From contig JAFZQT010000047.1 in the NCBI GenBank assembly GCA_017620235.1, positions 1 through 64,000 on the forward strand: DNA of 64,000 bases, written 5' to 3'. Below, one piece after another: positions 18,330 through 26,531 of the stretch; the stretch's first letter is position 1; each line of letters begins with the position of its first letter. The stretch comes from Butyrivibrio sp. (GTDB lineage: Bacteria; Bacillota; Clostridia; Lachnospirales; Lachnospiraceae). The translations under genes were made by a program, and so were the position numbers. The notes under the pieces are model-generated. The model saw nothing but the letters and a program-made list of their open reading frames with translations. It searched no databases and was not told the DNA's origin.

Positions 18330-19385
18330 ATGAATGAATCAATTGTAAGCCGGCACAAAGAGACAACAAAAACAAGAAAGAAAAATAAGTCGACGGCAAT
18401 AGCTATCGGTACTGTTGGTGCGATATTGTTTTTGATCATCGGAGGAACAGGAAGTTATGCCTTTATGAAAGATAATCAGGCAAAGCACATTACAAATACT
18501 GTAAGAGAGACTATAAGCGTCGATCTGGACAAGTATCTTAGTGCATACGGAGATGAGCTGACCAAACTCAGGAGCAGTTTAAACGATGGAAGTGATGTGA
18601 TCACAAATGATGAAAAAGATGTTCTTTCATATAAAGTTGAGCACGTTGTTACTAACGATCTTGTTAAACATGTTCAAAAAAACAAAGAAGACACTTTGAA
18701 TCAGATGGAATTTGATATTGCCAGAATTGTACGTGCCAATATGCAGAGACTTACCGAAGAAGAACAGGAACGCCTTATCAAGGAAGTTTCAACGATAGTT
18801 GAAGCAGAGCTGTACAAGTCAATGCTTGATTATTTTGCATCACAGAAAGACCTCACTGCGCTTGATGCAAGAGTAACCAAAAATACAACAGATATTCTCA
18901 ACCTTAAGGAGTCAACCGAAGATAATTTTTCAGAGACAAACTCTCAGATTTCAGAACTGAAAAATGCACTTGATACATTGAAGCAGGAATCAAACAAGAC
19001 TAATCAGGATACAAATTCTGCTTTCGAGAATTTAAAAACAAACATAAACAATATTATTGCTGCCTATAAAGAAGCTTTTAGCAGAGATATGACCAATATG
19101 CATGATGAAATGGATAAGGGATTTGCAGAGGATCAATCTGCTTTAGATGATCTTTCCGAATCACTTGTAAAAGAAAGAGCTGAGAGGATAGACGCAGATA
19201 ATAATCTTACTGAAGCACTCGGAAATGAGAGAAAAGAAAGAATAGCAGCGGACAATGAACTTGATTATCGCCTTGATGGATATGATGAGAGAATCGGAAC
19301 TAACAGAATCTGGTCAGGTACACGTTCTGAGTACAAAAAGAAAGGCAAAACTCCAAAGACTATAAGTTTTATTTCAGAAGACTAA
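18330..19385 (+). CDS. membrane-anchored coiled-coil protein with phage-fibre-like C-terminal motif
   Basis: 351 residues. A basic N-terminus and a single membrane helix (about 22-45) leave about 300 residues outside. These are predicted almost wholly helical, with heptad patterns and repeated LKESTEDNF/ISELKNALDTLK and ERAERIDADNNL/ERKERIAADNEL segments. The final 27 residues (IWSGTRSEYKKK then TISFISED) resemble short C-terminal modules of phage tail and receptor-binding proteins, where an x-GT-x2-EY motif precedes a final beta strand. I infer a rod projecting from the membrane. A GGAGG site supports the start. No family name is offered. Confidence 0.75.
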   Translation: MNESIVSRHKETTKTRKKNKSTAIAIGTVGAILFLIIGGTGSYAFMKDNQAKHITNTVRETISVDLDKYLSAYGDELTKLRSSLNDGSDVITNDEKDVLSYKVEHVVTNDLVKHVQKNKEDTLNQMEFDIARIVRANMQRLTEEEQERLIKEVSTIVEAELYKSMLDYFASQKDLTALDARVTKNTTDILNLKESTEDNFSETNSQISELKNALDTLKQESNKTNQDTNSAFENLKTNINNIIAAYKEAFSRDMTNMHDEMDKGFAEDQSALDDLSESLVKERAERIDADNNLTEALGNERKERIAADNELDYRLDGYDERIGTNRIWSGTRSEYKKKGKTPKTISFISED

Positions 19386-19403
19386 AAGAAACGGAGATGT
19401 GTT

Positions 19404-20678
19404 ATGAGAAAGCATAAAAAGATAATATCAGCGTTGCTTCTTGGAGCCATCACAACGGGAACCGTTTTGATGAACACCATTACCATAACGGCGACCGGAA
19501 CATCTGTGATCTATCCTGTACACAGTGATCTTACAGTGGGTTCGGGAAAAGAAGTAACAACTATAGAAAGAGAAGCTGCTCTTACAAAAAAGACAAATTT
19601 TGCTATATCTCCTCTTCCGCAGACCAATATTATTAAACTTCAGAACTCTTCGGGAAGTATTGTTGAAAAGCAGGTCGGAAGCACACTCGTTGTGTGTAGT
19701 GATAATAATGGGAAAGTAACCGTAAATACGATTGCTTCAGGCAATTTTACAGGGAACCTTTTTGAGTATGTCAGCTTCGATAAAGAAGCTGGCAGGATAG
19801 GTGCAAAACTCACCTCTCCAATAAAGATTGAATCTGGAGATAAGCTAAACGGTAATACAATTCAGTTTCAGGATTTATCGTTGGATTCCTCAAGGCTGTA
19901 TTATCTTGAGACAATAATAGGCGGAACCAAAGACGGAGAAAATACAGACGTAATAACCGTATATGGAATGGACAAAGTTGATTATGAGAACGGAATCGCA
20001 GAATTTTCTCTTAAATCCTGTCCCGATGTAGATGTGATCAAAAGTATGGAGTTTACTGTTGTTGAGTTCATTCCCAATGAAGTTGAAGGCTCGACTACAC
20101 CTTATATAGAAGTAGCTGTACATGATGCAGAATGGATTGGCAAGACAGGAGCATATTTTGATATGGAAAGTGTTGCTTCTGAACATCCTGGCAGCATAAC
20201 GGTTCCTGGTAGTGCGGATATAGAAGGAATGACAATTCCGGATGTATTGACCATCAATTATTATTTTGACGGAAAAGTTGTTTTCAATGGAAATATAGCA
20301 GTAAATAAGAGCGGGATTACCGGGACTCAGAGTAAAGAAAGCGATAACAAGAGTGAGATTTCGGATGACAAAAGCAAGGTTCAGGATAATTCCGGTGAGG
20401 CTAACGATACGCAAAGCGAGGTCATTGATGCAGATGTCCTTGAAACTATAAGTACAGGCGCAATATATTATGATACCGACGGTGACGGGATTGATGATGT
20501 AATGATCGATAGCGAGGATATCAGGAAACTTGCTGTTTGGATATCACAAATAAACAGAAAATGGACTAAAAACTATAAAGACGATGATAAAGGTCTTTTA
20601 GATAATATCAGAATAGTTCAGGGACAGATGGAGGAATACAAAAAAGAGGTATCTCAGTACGAAGAATTAGTGAAATAA
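19404..20678 (+). CDS. exported protein with C-terminal DxDGDG loop
   Basis: 424 residues with a signal peptide (about 1-32, TATG end). The main part (40-315) is predicted beta-rich and carries no motif I recognise. A Ser/Lys/Asp-rich linker (about 308-340) leads to TGAIYYDTDGDGIDD, a thrombospondin-3/EF-hand-like calcium loop at about 351-365, and a short helical end. The same loop opens the mature part of the next two proteins, so these genes share a module placed at opposite ends. GGAG supports the start; the upstream gene ends 18 bases before. Confidence 0.75.
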   Translation: MRKHKKIISALLLGAITTGTVLMNTITITATGTSVIYPVHSDLTVGSGKEVTTIEREAALTKKTNFAISPLPQTNIIKLQNSSGSIVEKQVGSTLVVCSDNNGKVTVNTIASGNFTGNLFEYVSFDKEAGRIGAKLTSPIKIESGDKLNGNTIQFQDLSLDSSRLYYLETIIGGTKDGENTDVITVYGMDKVDYENGIAEFSLKSCPDVDVIKSMEFTVVEFIPNEVEGSTTPYIEVAVHDAEWIGKTGAYFDMESVASEHPGSITVPGSADIEGMTIPDVLTINYYFDGKVVFNGNIAVNKSGITGTQSKESDNKSEISDDKSKVQDNSGEANDTQSEVIDADVLETISTGAIYYDTDGDGIDDVMIDSEDIRKLAVWISQINRKWTKNYKDDDKGLLDNIRIVQGQMEEYKKEVSQYEELVK

Positions 20679-20699
20679 CTTTTCGCGGAAAGGATGGCA

Positions 20700-21836
20700 A
20701 TGAATAGAAATAAAAAGATTGGAATACTGCTTGCAGCAGTTATAGCTGTCGGAATGCCTATTGCAAGCAGTGCGTATTCAGAACAGGTTAAACTTGTCAG
20801 CAAAGGAGCAATTTCATACGACGAAGATGGAGATGGGGTTGAAGAAACGCTGATCGATTCAGAAGATCTTGACAGACTTATGGGTGCGATAAATGAAGCG
20901 GCATCTAGCCAGAGTGCCTATGCAAGTAAGCTTGAGGAATTGCAAAAAGATCTTGAACAAAACAGATTGGATACAGATAAAGCAAATAAAGCGCTTATCA
21001 AGGATAAGGCGGGATTGGTAAAAGCTCTTCATTCAAAATTTCCCGGAGTAGAGTACATAGATAAGCTTACAGAAAATGCTTCTTTTGAGGATATTATTGC
21101 GGCAGTAGAGTCACTTGCGTCGCCATCAAGTGCAAAGATTAATTATGGAGACTTTAGAAATAATAAAGCAACGTCCTTAATAACAAGTGGTTCCCAGGAA
21201 ATAAACATTGCAGGATCTACAGAGATAAATCTTGATAAAAATCAGCAGTTAGTGCTTCCGAGTGGATATTACGGATCGGATATGATCATAAATAATGTTA
21301 TTTCAGGGAATACACTTAATTGGAATCCTCCGGGTGTCGAAGAGCTAATAATAGACAGGCCTTACACAAGCGGAAAAATAAGTACTAAGAATGCATACGA
21401 TGAAGGATATAAGAGAGGACTTGCCGAAGGATCGGCAGGATCCTTTAACACAAATGCTACTATAACTTATACCGTTCATCACTCACATATAGATGCTTGT
21501 TATTCCTATCCGGTATATACAGGATACACTGTAGTAGATGTTAAGCCTGAGCATGATGGTGATCTGAACATAGATAGGTGGTCTACAACGGTAAGATGTA
21601 ACACTTGTGGTGCTTGTGCAGAAGTGGCAACACATCAAGGTAATGGAAAAGAACATTCCGAACGAAGAGCGGTTGAAAAATTGATGAAAGAACATTCAAC
21701 AATAAATGGTGTTACTTATTGCACGTCGGCAGGCAGAATTCTAACCTGCGGAAAATCTGCCGGCTCATATACTACAAATAATGCGCCATCACTTGGAGCC
21801 GGGGATAGGATTGTTTCAGCTAACATTAAATTTTAA
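20700..21836 (+). CDS. exported modular protein, paralog A (DxDGDG head, His/Cys-rich tail)
   Basis: The start is set at 20700 because the GAAAGG spacing fits it better than the ATG six bases earlier and the paralog starts likewise. 378 residues: signal peptide (1-26), a calcium-type loop YDEDGDGVEE (about 36-46), a helical coiled-coil region (50-145) and a GYY segment (near 185). The tail is Cys/His-rich (VHHSHIDACY and CNTCGAC). Residues 1-145 are nearly the same as in the next gene while the rest is unrelated. Probably secreted and assembled through the common head. Confidence 0.78.
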   Translation: MNRNKKIGILLAAVIAVGMPIASSAYSEQVKLVSKGAISYDEDGDGVEETLIDSEDLDRLMGAINEAASSQSAYASKLEELQKDLEQNRLDTDKANKALIKDKAGLVKALHSKFPGVEYIDKLTENASFEDIIAAVESLASPSSAKINYGDFRNNKATSLITSGSQEINIAGSTEINLDKNQQLVLPSGYYGSDMIINNVISGNTLNWNPPGVEELIIDRPYTSGKISTKNAYDEGYKRGLAEGSAGSFNTNATITYTVHHSHIDACYSYPVYTGYTVVDVKPEHDGDLNIDRWSTTVRCNTCGACAEVATHQGNGKEHSERRAVEKLMKEHSTINGVTYCTSAGRILTCGKSAGSYTTNNAPSLGAGDRIVSANIKF

Positions 21837-21909
21837 AGATGGTAATGGAAAAATTACTATGGAATTATGATTCAACAAAAAGAAAATGATTTTTGAGGAA
21901 AGGGTAATA

Positions 21910-23232
21910 ATGAATAGAAATAAAATAATGGGAATACTGATTGCGACAGTTATAGCTGTCGGTATTCCTGCTGCAAGCAGTGTGTATTCAGAGCAGATGA
22001 AACTTGTAAGTAAAGGAGCAATCTCATATGACGAAGACGGTGATGGAAAAGAAGAAACACTGATAGATTCCAAAGACCTTGAAAAGCTTATGGGAGCAAT
22101 CAATGAAGCTGCTTCAAGTCAGAATGCATATGCAGATAAGCTTGCGGAACTACAAAAAGATCTGGATGCAAATAAAGCCAGCACAGATAAAGCAAACAAG
22201 GTACTTATAAAAGATAAAGAGGGATTGGTAAAGGCTCTTCATTCAAAGTTTCCGGGGGTTGAGCTTATTGATAAGCTGACAGAAAATGCTTCTTTCGTGG
22301 ATATCATTGCAGCTGTAGAGTCGCTTGCAACTCCATCAAGTGTTACAGCTGCGCCATATACGGAAGGAGCTAATACAAATCTTGGAGTCGATCTGTCAAA
22401 GGGTAAAACACAGACCGAATATAAGAATATAAATGATCTTGGTGTAGGAGAGCAGATAACATTTCCTGCGGGATACTACAGTGCAGATACAACTATAAAC
22501 AATGGGGTAAAGAATAACGGGTCACTTACCGTAAATTTTACTAAAGCGCTGCAGAGGAAAACTCTCAGCGCCGGATATTATGACAAAGTTACACTTAATA
22601 CAAAGCAGATTTATCTCGATGGGTATGCCGATGGAAAAGCGCAGACAATAACGCAAAATGTCTACAATAATGTTACGGTAAATCCCGGAAGTAACGGAAG
22701 ATTTTCAGATGGTTATACGGCATCAAAGACATTTATAGGTCCGGCATATAACGGACTGGATATGAATGTTATTCCAAACGAAGGATACATTTTTGATGGA
22801 TGGACAGTGAGTACTGCGGGAACAAGTATAACAATGACAGCAAAATACAAACAGGCGGTACTAAGTACCCAAGAATATCCATTGTTCTGTGCGGGAAGCA
22901 TTGATCTTAGTGATACAAAAGTTACTGAGCTTAATTTTTCGGCAAAAAGTGTAAATAACTATTATGCTTATGCATCAACACCGATTCCGGCAATGTTGAA
23001 TATCACATATAGGATTTATGTTGACGGTAATCTGTACCAGACAGTAACTCTGTCATCTACAGGTAAGATTGATGTACATGATCCAAACGACAGTTGGGGA
23101 TGGACTGAGTCGAGTACATCTGCAAGTCAATCGGTGAAATTTCCGAAATCAACAAGCGGTGTAACAGTTGAATGTACAAATACTTCCGGAACAGGAAATA
23201 TTAACGCAACAATGACGGTGAAAGGATATTAA
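21910..23232 (+). CDS. exported modular protein, paralog B (DxDGDG head, InlB-like middle)
   Basis: 440 residues from the ATG at 21910, which follows GAGGAAAGG. Residues 1-145 match paralog A closely (signal peptide, YDEDGDGKEE loop, helical region ending in SLATPSS). The remainder differs: two GYY segments (about 195 and 222, the second followed by a LDGYADGKA stretch), an InlB B-type repeat (about 255-318) and a beta-rich C-terminus. Its stop codon is three bases from the next start, so the two are cotranscribed. It reads as the same anchor carrying a different display domain. Confidence 0.78.
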   Translation: MNRNKIMGILIATVIAVGIPAASSVYSEQMKLVSKGAISYDEDGDGKEETLIDSKDLEKLMGAINEAASSQNAYADKLAELQKDLDANKASTDKANKVLIKDKEGLVKALHSKFPGVELIDKLTENASFVDIIAAVESLATPSSVTAAPYTEGANTNLGVDLSKGKTQTEYKNINDLGVGEQITFPAGYYSADTTINNGVKNNGSLTVNFTKALQRKTLSAGYYDKVTLNTKQIYLDGYADGKAQTITQNVYNNVTVNPGSNGRFSDGYTASKTFIGPAYNGLDMNVIPNEGYIFDGWTVSTAGTSITMTAKYKQAVLSTQEYPLFCAGSIDLSDTKVTELNFSAKSVNNYYAYASTPIPAMLNITYRIYVDGNLYQTVTLSSTGKIDVHDPNDSWGWTESSTSASQSVKFPKSTSGVTVECTNTSGTGNINATMTVKGY

Positions 23233-23235
23233 TTG

Positions 23236-24405
23236 ATGTATAAAAAAGTGATAAAGAATATTATAGCCTGTACCGCAGTGTTTGCATTATGTGTTGCAGG
23301 GGTTCCGGGCAGGCAAACGTATGCTGCAGATAATTTAAACATTAAGGCAGGTGAAAACGATTTTAAAAGCACGTTACAACCGGGGTATTATGATTCCATA
23401 ACAATTGATGCAAGCAAAGTATACGAAAAAGGGCTTTCTGACGGAAAGGCTAACGCTGCTGTTATTACCAAAGTAAATTCGATAACGGTTTATCCGGGAA
23501 CAAACGGGAAATTTACATCAGATGGAAGCAATGCAGCAAAAAAGTTTACTGAATCCAATATGAATCAGTTTACTCTTGCTGTGTCTGGAAAAAATTCATG
23601 GTATAAATTTTCTAAATGGAACATAACATTTAACGGAGCCGATCTTGTATATACGGCATCGTGGGATACCGTGAGCAGGGAGTATTCTTCCGACAGCTAC
23701 GTTACTTTGGATGCGACAGGAATTTATCAACTTGGCGTATATGGAGGATGTGGAACTACTCTGGGTGGAAGTGGAGCCTCTCTTACCGGTAGGTTTCGTT
23801 TAGAAAGAGATGGTGTGCTTTTGTATACCGTAAATGCCGGAAAGGTTGGAGGAGGCGGTGGTTATACAGGTGTTTTCTATAGAAGACCGGGATCAGGCGC
23901 ATTTTATCCACTTCTTGTAGCAGGAGGCGGAGCAGATGGACATCATATTGAAGGAGGTGTGCAGGGGGATAGTCATTTTGATCGCTATATGCAAGGTGGA
24001 TCTGGAAGAGACTACCATGGTCAGTCTTCAACGGGACTTGACGAGAATTCTTCATATGATGCGAATGCTATGTCACCATCTGGAATAGGACCTAGTTATG
24101 GGGCTAAATTTTCCAAGACTTTTAATTCAGATCAAACTTTTTATGGCGGAGCAGGATGGCGTGGTGGAAATAATGGTATTGTTCAGCACTATGAAGCTCT
24201 ATGGGGACCGAGGCCGGAGGATTATGGTGGAATAAATACAATTTGGAATCATTCAACTGCAGGATCTTCACATTATATTACTTCTTCTGAAGCTTCAGCG
24301 TGGGGACTAAGCGATGTGTGTGCACCTCTTTATTCAAGTTGTTCGTTTTCAGGTGGCTCTTCAACAAATGCACATGGAACAATTGCTTTAATATCAGAGG
24401 GATAA
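23236..24405 (+). CDS. exported glycine-rich protein
   Basis: The start at 23236 has an AAAGGA site about 9 bases upstream. The 389-residue protein has a signal peptide (about 1-31), a QPGYYDSITIDASKVYEKG segment (about 48-66) like those in the two preceding proteins, and an InlB-like repeat (about 80-145). The C-terminal half is Gly-rich (about 155-385) and resembles the glycine-rich domains of ALK-type proteins and some phage tail proteins. It lacks the DxDGDG head. It ends ALISEG, and a copy of that 3' end recurs at 24758. Confidence 0.75.
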   Translation: MYKKVIKNIIACTAVFALCVAGVPGRQTYAADNLNIKAGENDFKSTLQPGYYDSITIDASKVYEKGLSDGKANAAVITKVNSITVYPGTNGKFTSDGSNAAKKFTESNMNQFTLAVSGKNSWYKFSKWNITFNGADLVYTASWDTVSREYSSDSYVTLDATGIYQLGVYGGCGTTLGGSGASLTGRFRLERDGVLLYTVNAGKVGGGGGYTGVFYRRPGSGAFYPLLVAGGGADGHHIEGGVQGDSHFDRYMQGGSGRDYHGQSSTGLDENSSYDANAMSPSGIGPSYGAKFSKTFNSDQTFYGGAGWRGGNNGIVQHYEALWGPRPEDYGGINTIWNHSTAGSSHYITSSEASAWGLSDVCAPLYSSCSFSGGSSTNAHGTIALISEG

Positions 24406-24423
24406 TAGAAAGGAGAATTAAAT

Positions 24424-24612
24424 ATGCCGGAAGATGTACAAATTTTATTAGATCAATACAGAGAGAAATTCGGGAAAGGTTTTCCATTGATGCAAGCATC
24501 GCTTGGTTGGGATGAAGTAAAAGCAGATATACAAAAATGTTTGACAGAAGGAATATCTGCTTCTGAACTAAAACCTAATCAGTATGGAGCGTGTCCTGGA
24601 ATATTATATTGA
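24424..24612 (+). CDS. 62-residue tandem paralog, copy 1
   Basis: A small soluble acidic protein with no signal peptide. It opens with EDVQILLDQYREKFGKGFPL and ends near YGAC. An AAAGGAG site supports the start. It lies 18 bases after the glycine-rich gene. Copies 2 and 3 follow. The pattern of a short helical protein with a Y-x2-KF-x3-FPL motif is one I have seen in small Lachnospiraceae proteins, but I cannot name a family or function. Confidence 0.7.
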   Translation: MPEDVQILLDQYREKFGKGFPLMQASLGWDEVKADIQKCLTEGISASELKPNQYGACPGILY

Positions 24613-24794
24613 TTATAATTCCTCAGCTATTTTTTTAATGAATTAGTTTAGAAAATGCTTTAAATGAATTCGGAAAGTATTGTCTCATGTATTCCTGCTA
24701 CTTTAGACTAGCTTGCGCAGCAGAAATATGAGCAAACAATTCGCATCTTGCATTTGTTTTAATATCAGAGGGATAATAGAGAGGAGAATTTAAA
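24613..24794 (+). repeat. spacer containing a duplicated 3' end of the glycine-rich gene
   Basis: Bases from about 24758 to 24790 repeat the end of the glycine-rich gene and its following ribosome-site region (about 24387-24416): the TTTAATATCAGAGGGATAATAG block, coding for the final LISEG and stop, plus AGGAGAATT. No open frame leads into it, so it looks like a scar of a longer duplication whose glycine-rich part was lost. The remaining 140 bases hold no recognised feature. Confidence 0.75.
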
Positions 24795-24983
24795 ATGCCG
24801 AAAGATGTACAAATTTTATTAGATCAATATCGAGAAAAATTTGATGAATGCTTCCCATTGATGCAAGCATCAGGTGATTGGGATGAAGTAAAAGCAGATA
24901 TACAGCAATGCCTGACAAAAGGAATATCTGCTGATAAGTTAGATCCTGAGCATTATGGAGCGTGTCTTGGAATAGATTATTGA
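24795..24983 (+). CDS. 62-residue tandem paralog, copy 2
   Basis: Same length and layout as copy 1. It differs mainly at residues 3, 17-19 and 27 in the first half and at about nine positions in the second half. The second half (residues 34-62) and the bases just after its stop are identical to copy 3. An AGAGGAG site precedes the start. It was probably produced by duplication of the copy 1 unit together with the preceding gene's end. Function unknown. Confidence 0.7.
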   Translation: MPKDVQILLDQYREKFDECFPLMQASGDWDEVKADIQQCLTKGISADKLDPEHYGACLGIDY

Positions 24984-25055
24984 TATTAATTGTTCATATG
25001 GAGAATATGATATTATAATGATATATGTGCTATAAGTCAGAAAGGAGAATTCAAA

Positions 25056-25244
25056 ATGCCGGAAGATGTACAAATTTTATTAGATCAATATAGAGAGAAA
25101 TTCGGGAAAGGGTTTCCATTGATGCAAGCATCAGATGATTGGGATGAAATAAGAGCAGATATACAGCAATGCCTGACAAAAGGAATATCTGCTGATAAGT
25201 TAGATCCTGAGCATTATGGAGCGTGTCTTGGAATAGATTATTGA
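25056..25244 (+). CDS. 62-residue tandem paralog, copy 3 (mosaic)
   Basis: Its first 25 residues are identical to copy 1, including the FGKGFPL segment. Residues 34-62 are identical to copy 2. That makes it a mosaic, as expected from recombination or gene conversion among the tandem copies. AAAGGAG precedes the start. It ends 10 bases from the convergent small membrane protein gene. All three copies keep full length and ribosome sites, which argues that they are expressed. Confidence 0.7.
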   Translation: MPEDVQILLDQYREKFGKGFPLMQASDDWDEIRADIQQCLTKGISADKLDPEHYGACLGIDY

Positions 25245-25254
25245 TATTAATTGT

Positions 25255-25503
25255 TTATAAAGTTATAAAAAAAGAGCCGAGGATAATCCCGTTATTTACT
25301 ATAATATTATTACAATAGTAGATCAGAAGATACAGAGGGGCAGTTACCGACATAAACAATATATAGAAAAAGAGATTATGTTTTTTATGTATTGATTTAA
25401 GGATTATCTTATCCGAAAAAAGTACTGCACCCATAAATAGTAATATTATTAGCATTAAGGTGAATAATTTATCACCGATTATTTCTGTCATTATATACCA
25501 CAT
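25255..25503 (-). CDS. small hydrophobic membrane protein coupled to the histidine kinase
   Basis: 82 residues with two or three membrane helices (about 10-30, 42-62, 66-80). The start codon lies two bases after the kinase stop codon, with an AAAGGA ribosome site inside the kinase's last codons, so it is translationally coupled. It is the last gene of the regulator-kinase operon. It may be a sensory or accessory partner of the kinase. I recognise no family. Confidence 0.6.
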   Translation of the reverse strand: MWYIMTEIIGDKLFTLMLIILLFMGAVLFSDKIILKSIHKKHNLFFYILFMSVTAPLYLLIYYCNNIIVNNGIILGSFFITL

Positions 25504-25505
25504 TT

Positions 25506-26531
25506 TTATTTCCTTTTTTTGGCTATTGGAAAGCAGACATCATACATGGTTCCCTGTTCTGCATCAAGCAGTTGAATTGTTCCTTTGTTCATTTCAACAT
25601 GTTTTTTTACAATGTGCATTCCGAGTCCTGACTTGTAATGTGCATTTTTATTGTTTGATTGTGTTCTTATAGTTGATCTTAAGCTGTCGCCATATACAAA
25701 TGGATCAAATATATGGTTTTTAATATCTTCAGATATACCCATTCCATTGTCACCATAGTAGATGTGGATATATTTGTTGTTCTCGACTGCTGTTCTAAAA
25801 TATATTTCAGATGCTTCTGCATATTTTTTTGTATTGGATATAAGATTTCCGAATATACTTGCCAATGAATCAGAGCAGGCTCTTATATATATATCATCTT
25901 CAAGTAGATCGTCTTTAATTTTTATGCTGTCGGGAAGGCCTCCGATCTGTTCTTGCCTGAATATATAATCTGCAAGGTAATCACCGATGTTGATGTCTTG
26001 CAGTCGGGATTTTATCAGTTCTTCTGCATCAGGTCTGTCAATTTTGTTGAATTCTGAGAATTCGTTTATGCCTACTTGTAAGTCGCCTATTTGAAATATA
26101 AGCAGTTCTTTCAAAGTTTCTATATCGTCTACTTTATATATGGTATCGAAAGCCGTACCTATCATTGATTTAAAATCATGTGTAATAGCAGATGATAATT
26201 TCTTTTTGATATCCAATCCGTTCATATAATAGCGGGAAGCTATAATTGAAACAGAAGAAACATTCTTTATGGTGATAACGATTATGTATATCATAAACGC
26301 GGCAACTGTTATAAATTCCATATCTTCATATGATTTTGTTTTTTCATGCCATAATTCGTTTGGAGTATATGAATATTTATTTAGAGTCGAGAATCCAAGT
26401 AGTAACGATACAAGTCCCAATCCCAGAATAAACAGAATAAAAAAATCATGAATGTATATTAAAAGTTCCAGAAATTCCTTATCCGGCAAGCCTTTTAAAA
26501 CTTTCATATTTTTGAGTATCTTTTTAAACAA
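25506..26531 (-). CDS. membrane sensor histidine kinase
   Basis: 341 residues beginning at a TTG that overlaps the regulator's stop by 8 bases, with an AGAGGA site upstream. Two membrane helices (about 28-48 and 75-95) enclose a short outer loop. The DHp-like segment reads AITHDFKS (histidine near 137) and is a diverged H-box. The ATPase domain has its N-box-like region (SLASIFGNLISNTKKYA), DNGMGI (near 262) and a GLGMHIVKKHV G2 box. It should autophosphorylate and pass phosphate to the adjacent regulator. The signal is unknown. Confidence 0.85.
   Translation of the reverse strand: MFKKILKNMKVLKGLPDKEFLELLIYIHDFFILFILGLGLVSLLLGFSTLNKYSYTPNELWHEKTKSYEDMEFITVAAFMIYIIVITIKNVSSVSIIASRYYMNGLDIKKKLSSAITHDFKSMIGTAFDTIYKVDDIETLKELLIFQIGDLQVGINEFSEFNKIDRPDAEELIKSRLQDINIGDYLADYIFRQEQIGGLPDSIKIKDDLLEDDIYIRACSDSLASIFGNLISNTKKYAEASEIYFRTAVENNKYIHIYYGDNGMGISEDIKNHIFDPFVYGDSLRSTIRTQSNNKNAHYKSGLGMHIVKKHVEMNKGTIQLLDAEQGTMYDVCFPIAKKRK

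Noticed and set aside
14951..24405. Interpretation of the surface locus as a prophage tail region
   Set aside because: Phage-like motifs occur, but no capsid, portal, terminase, tape-measure or lysis gene is present, and the proteins have signal peptides, which phage tail proteins lack.
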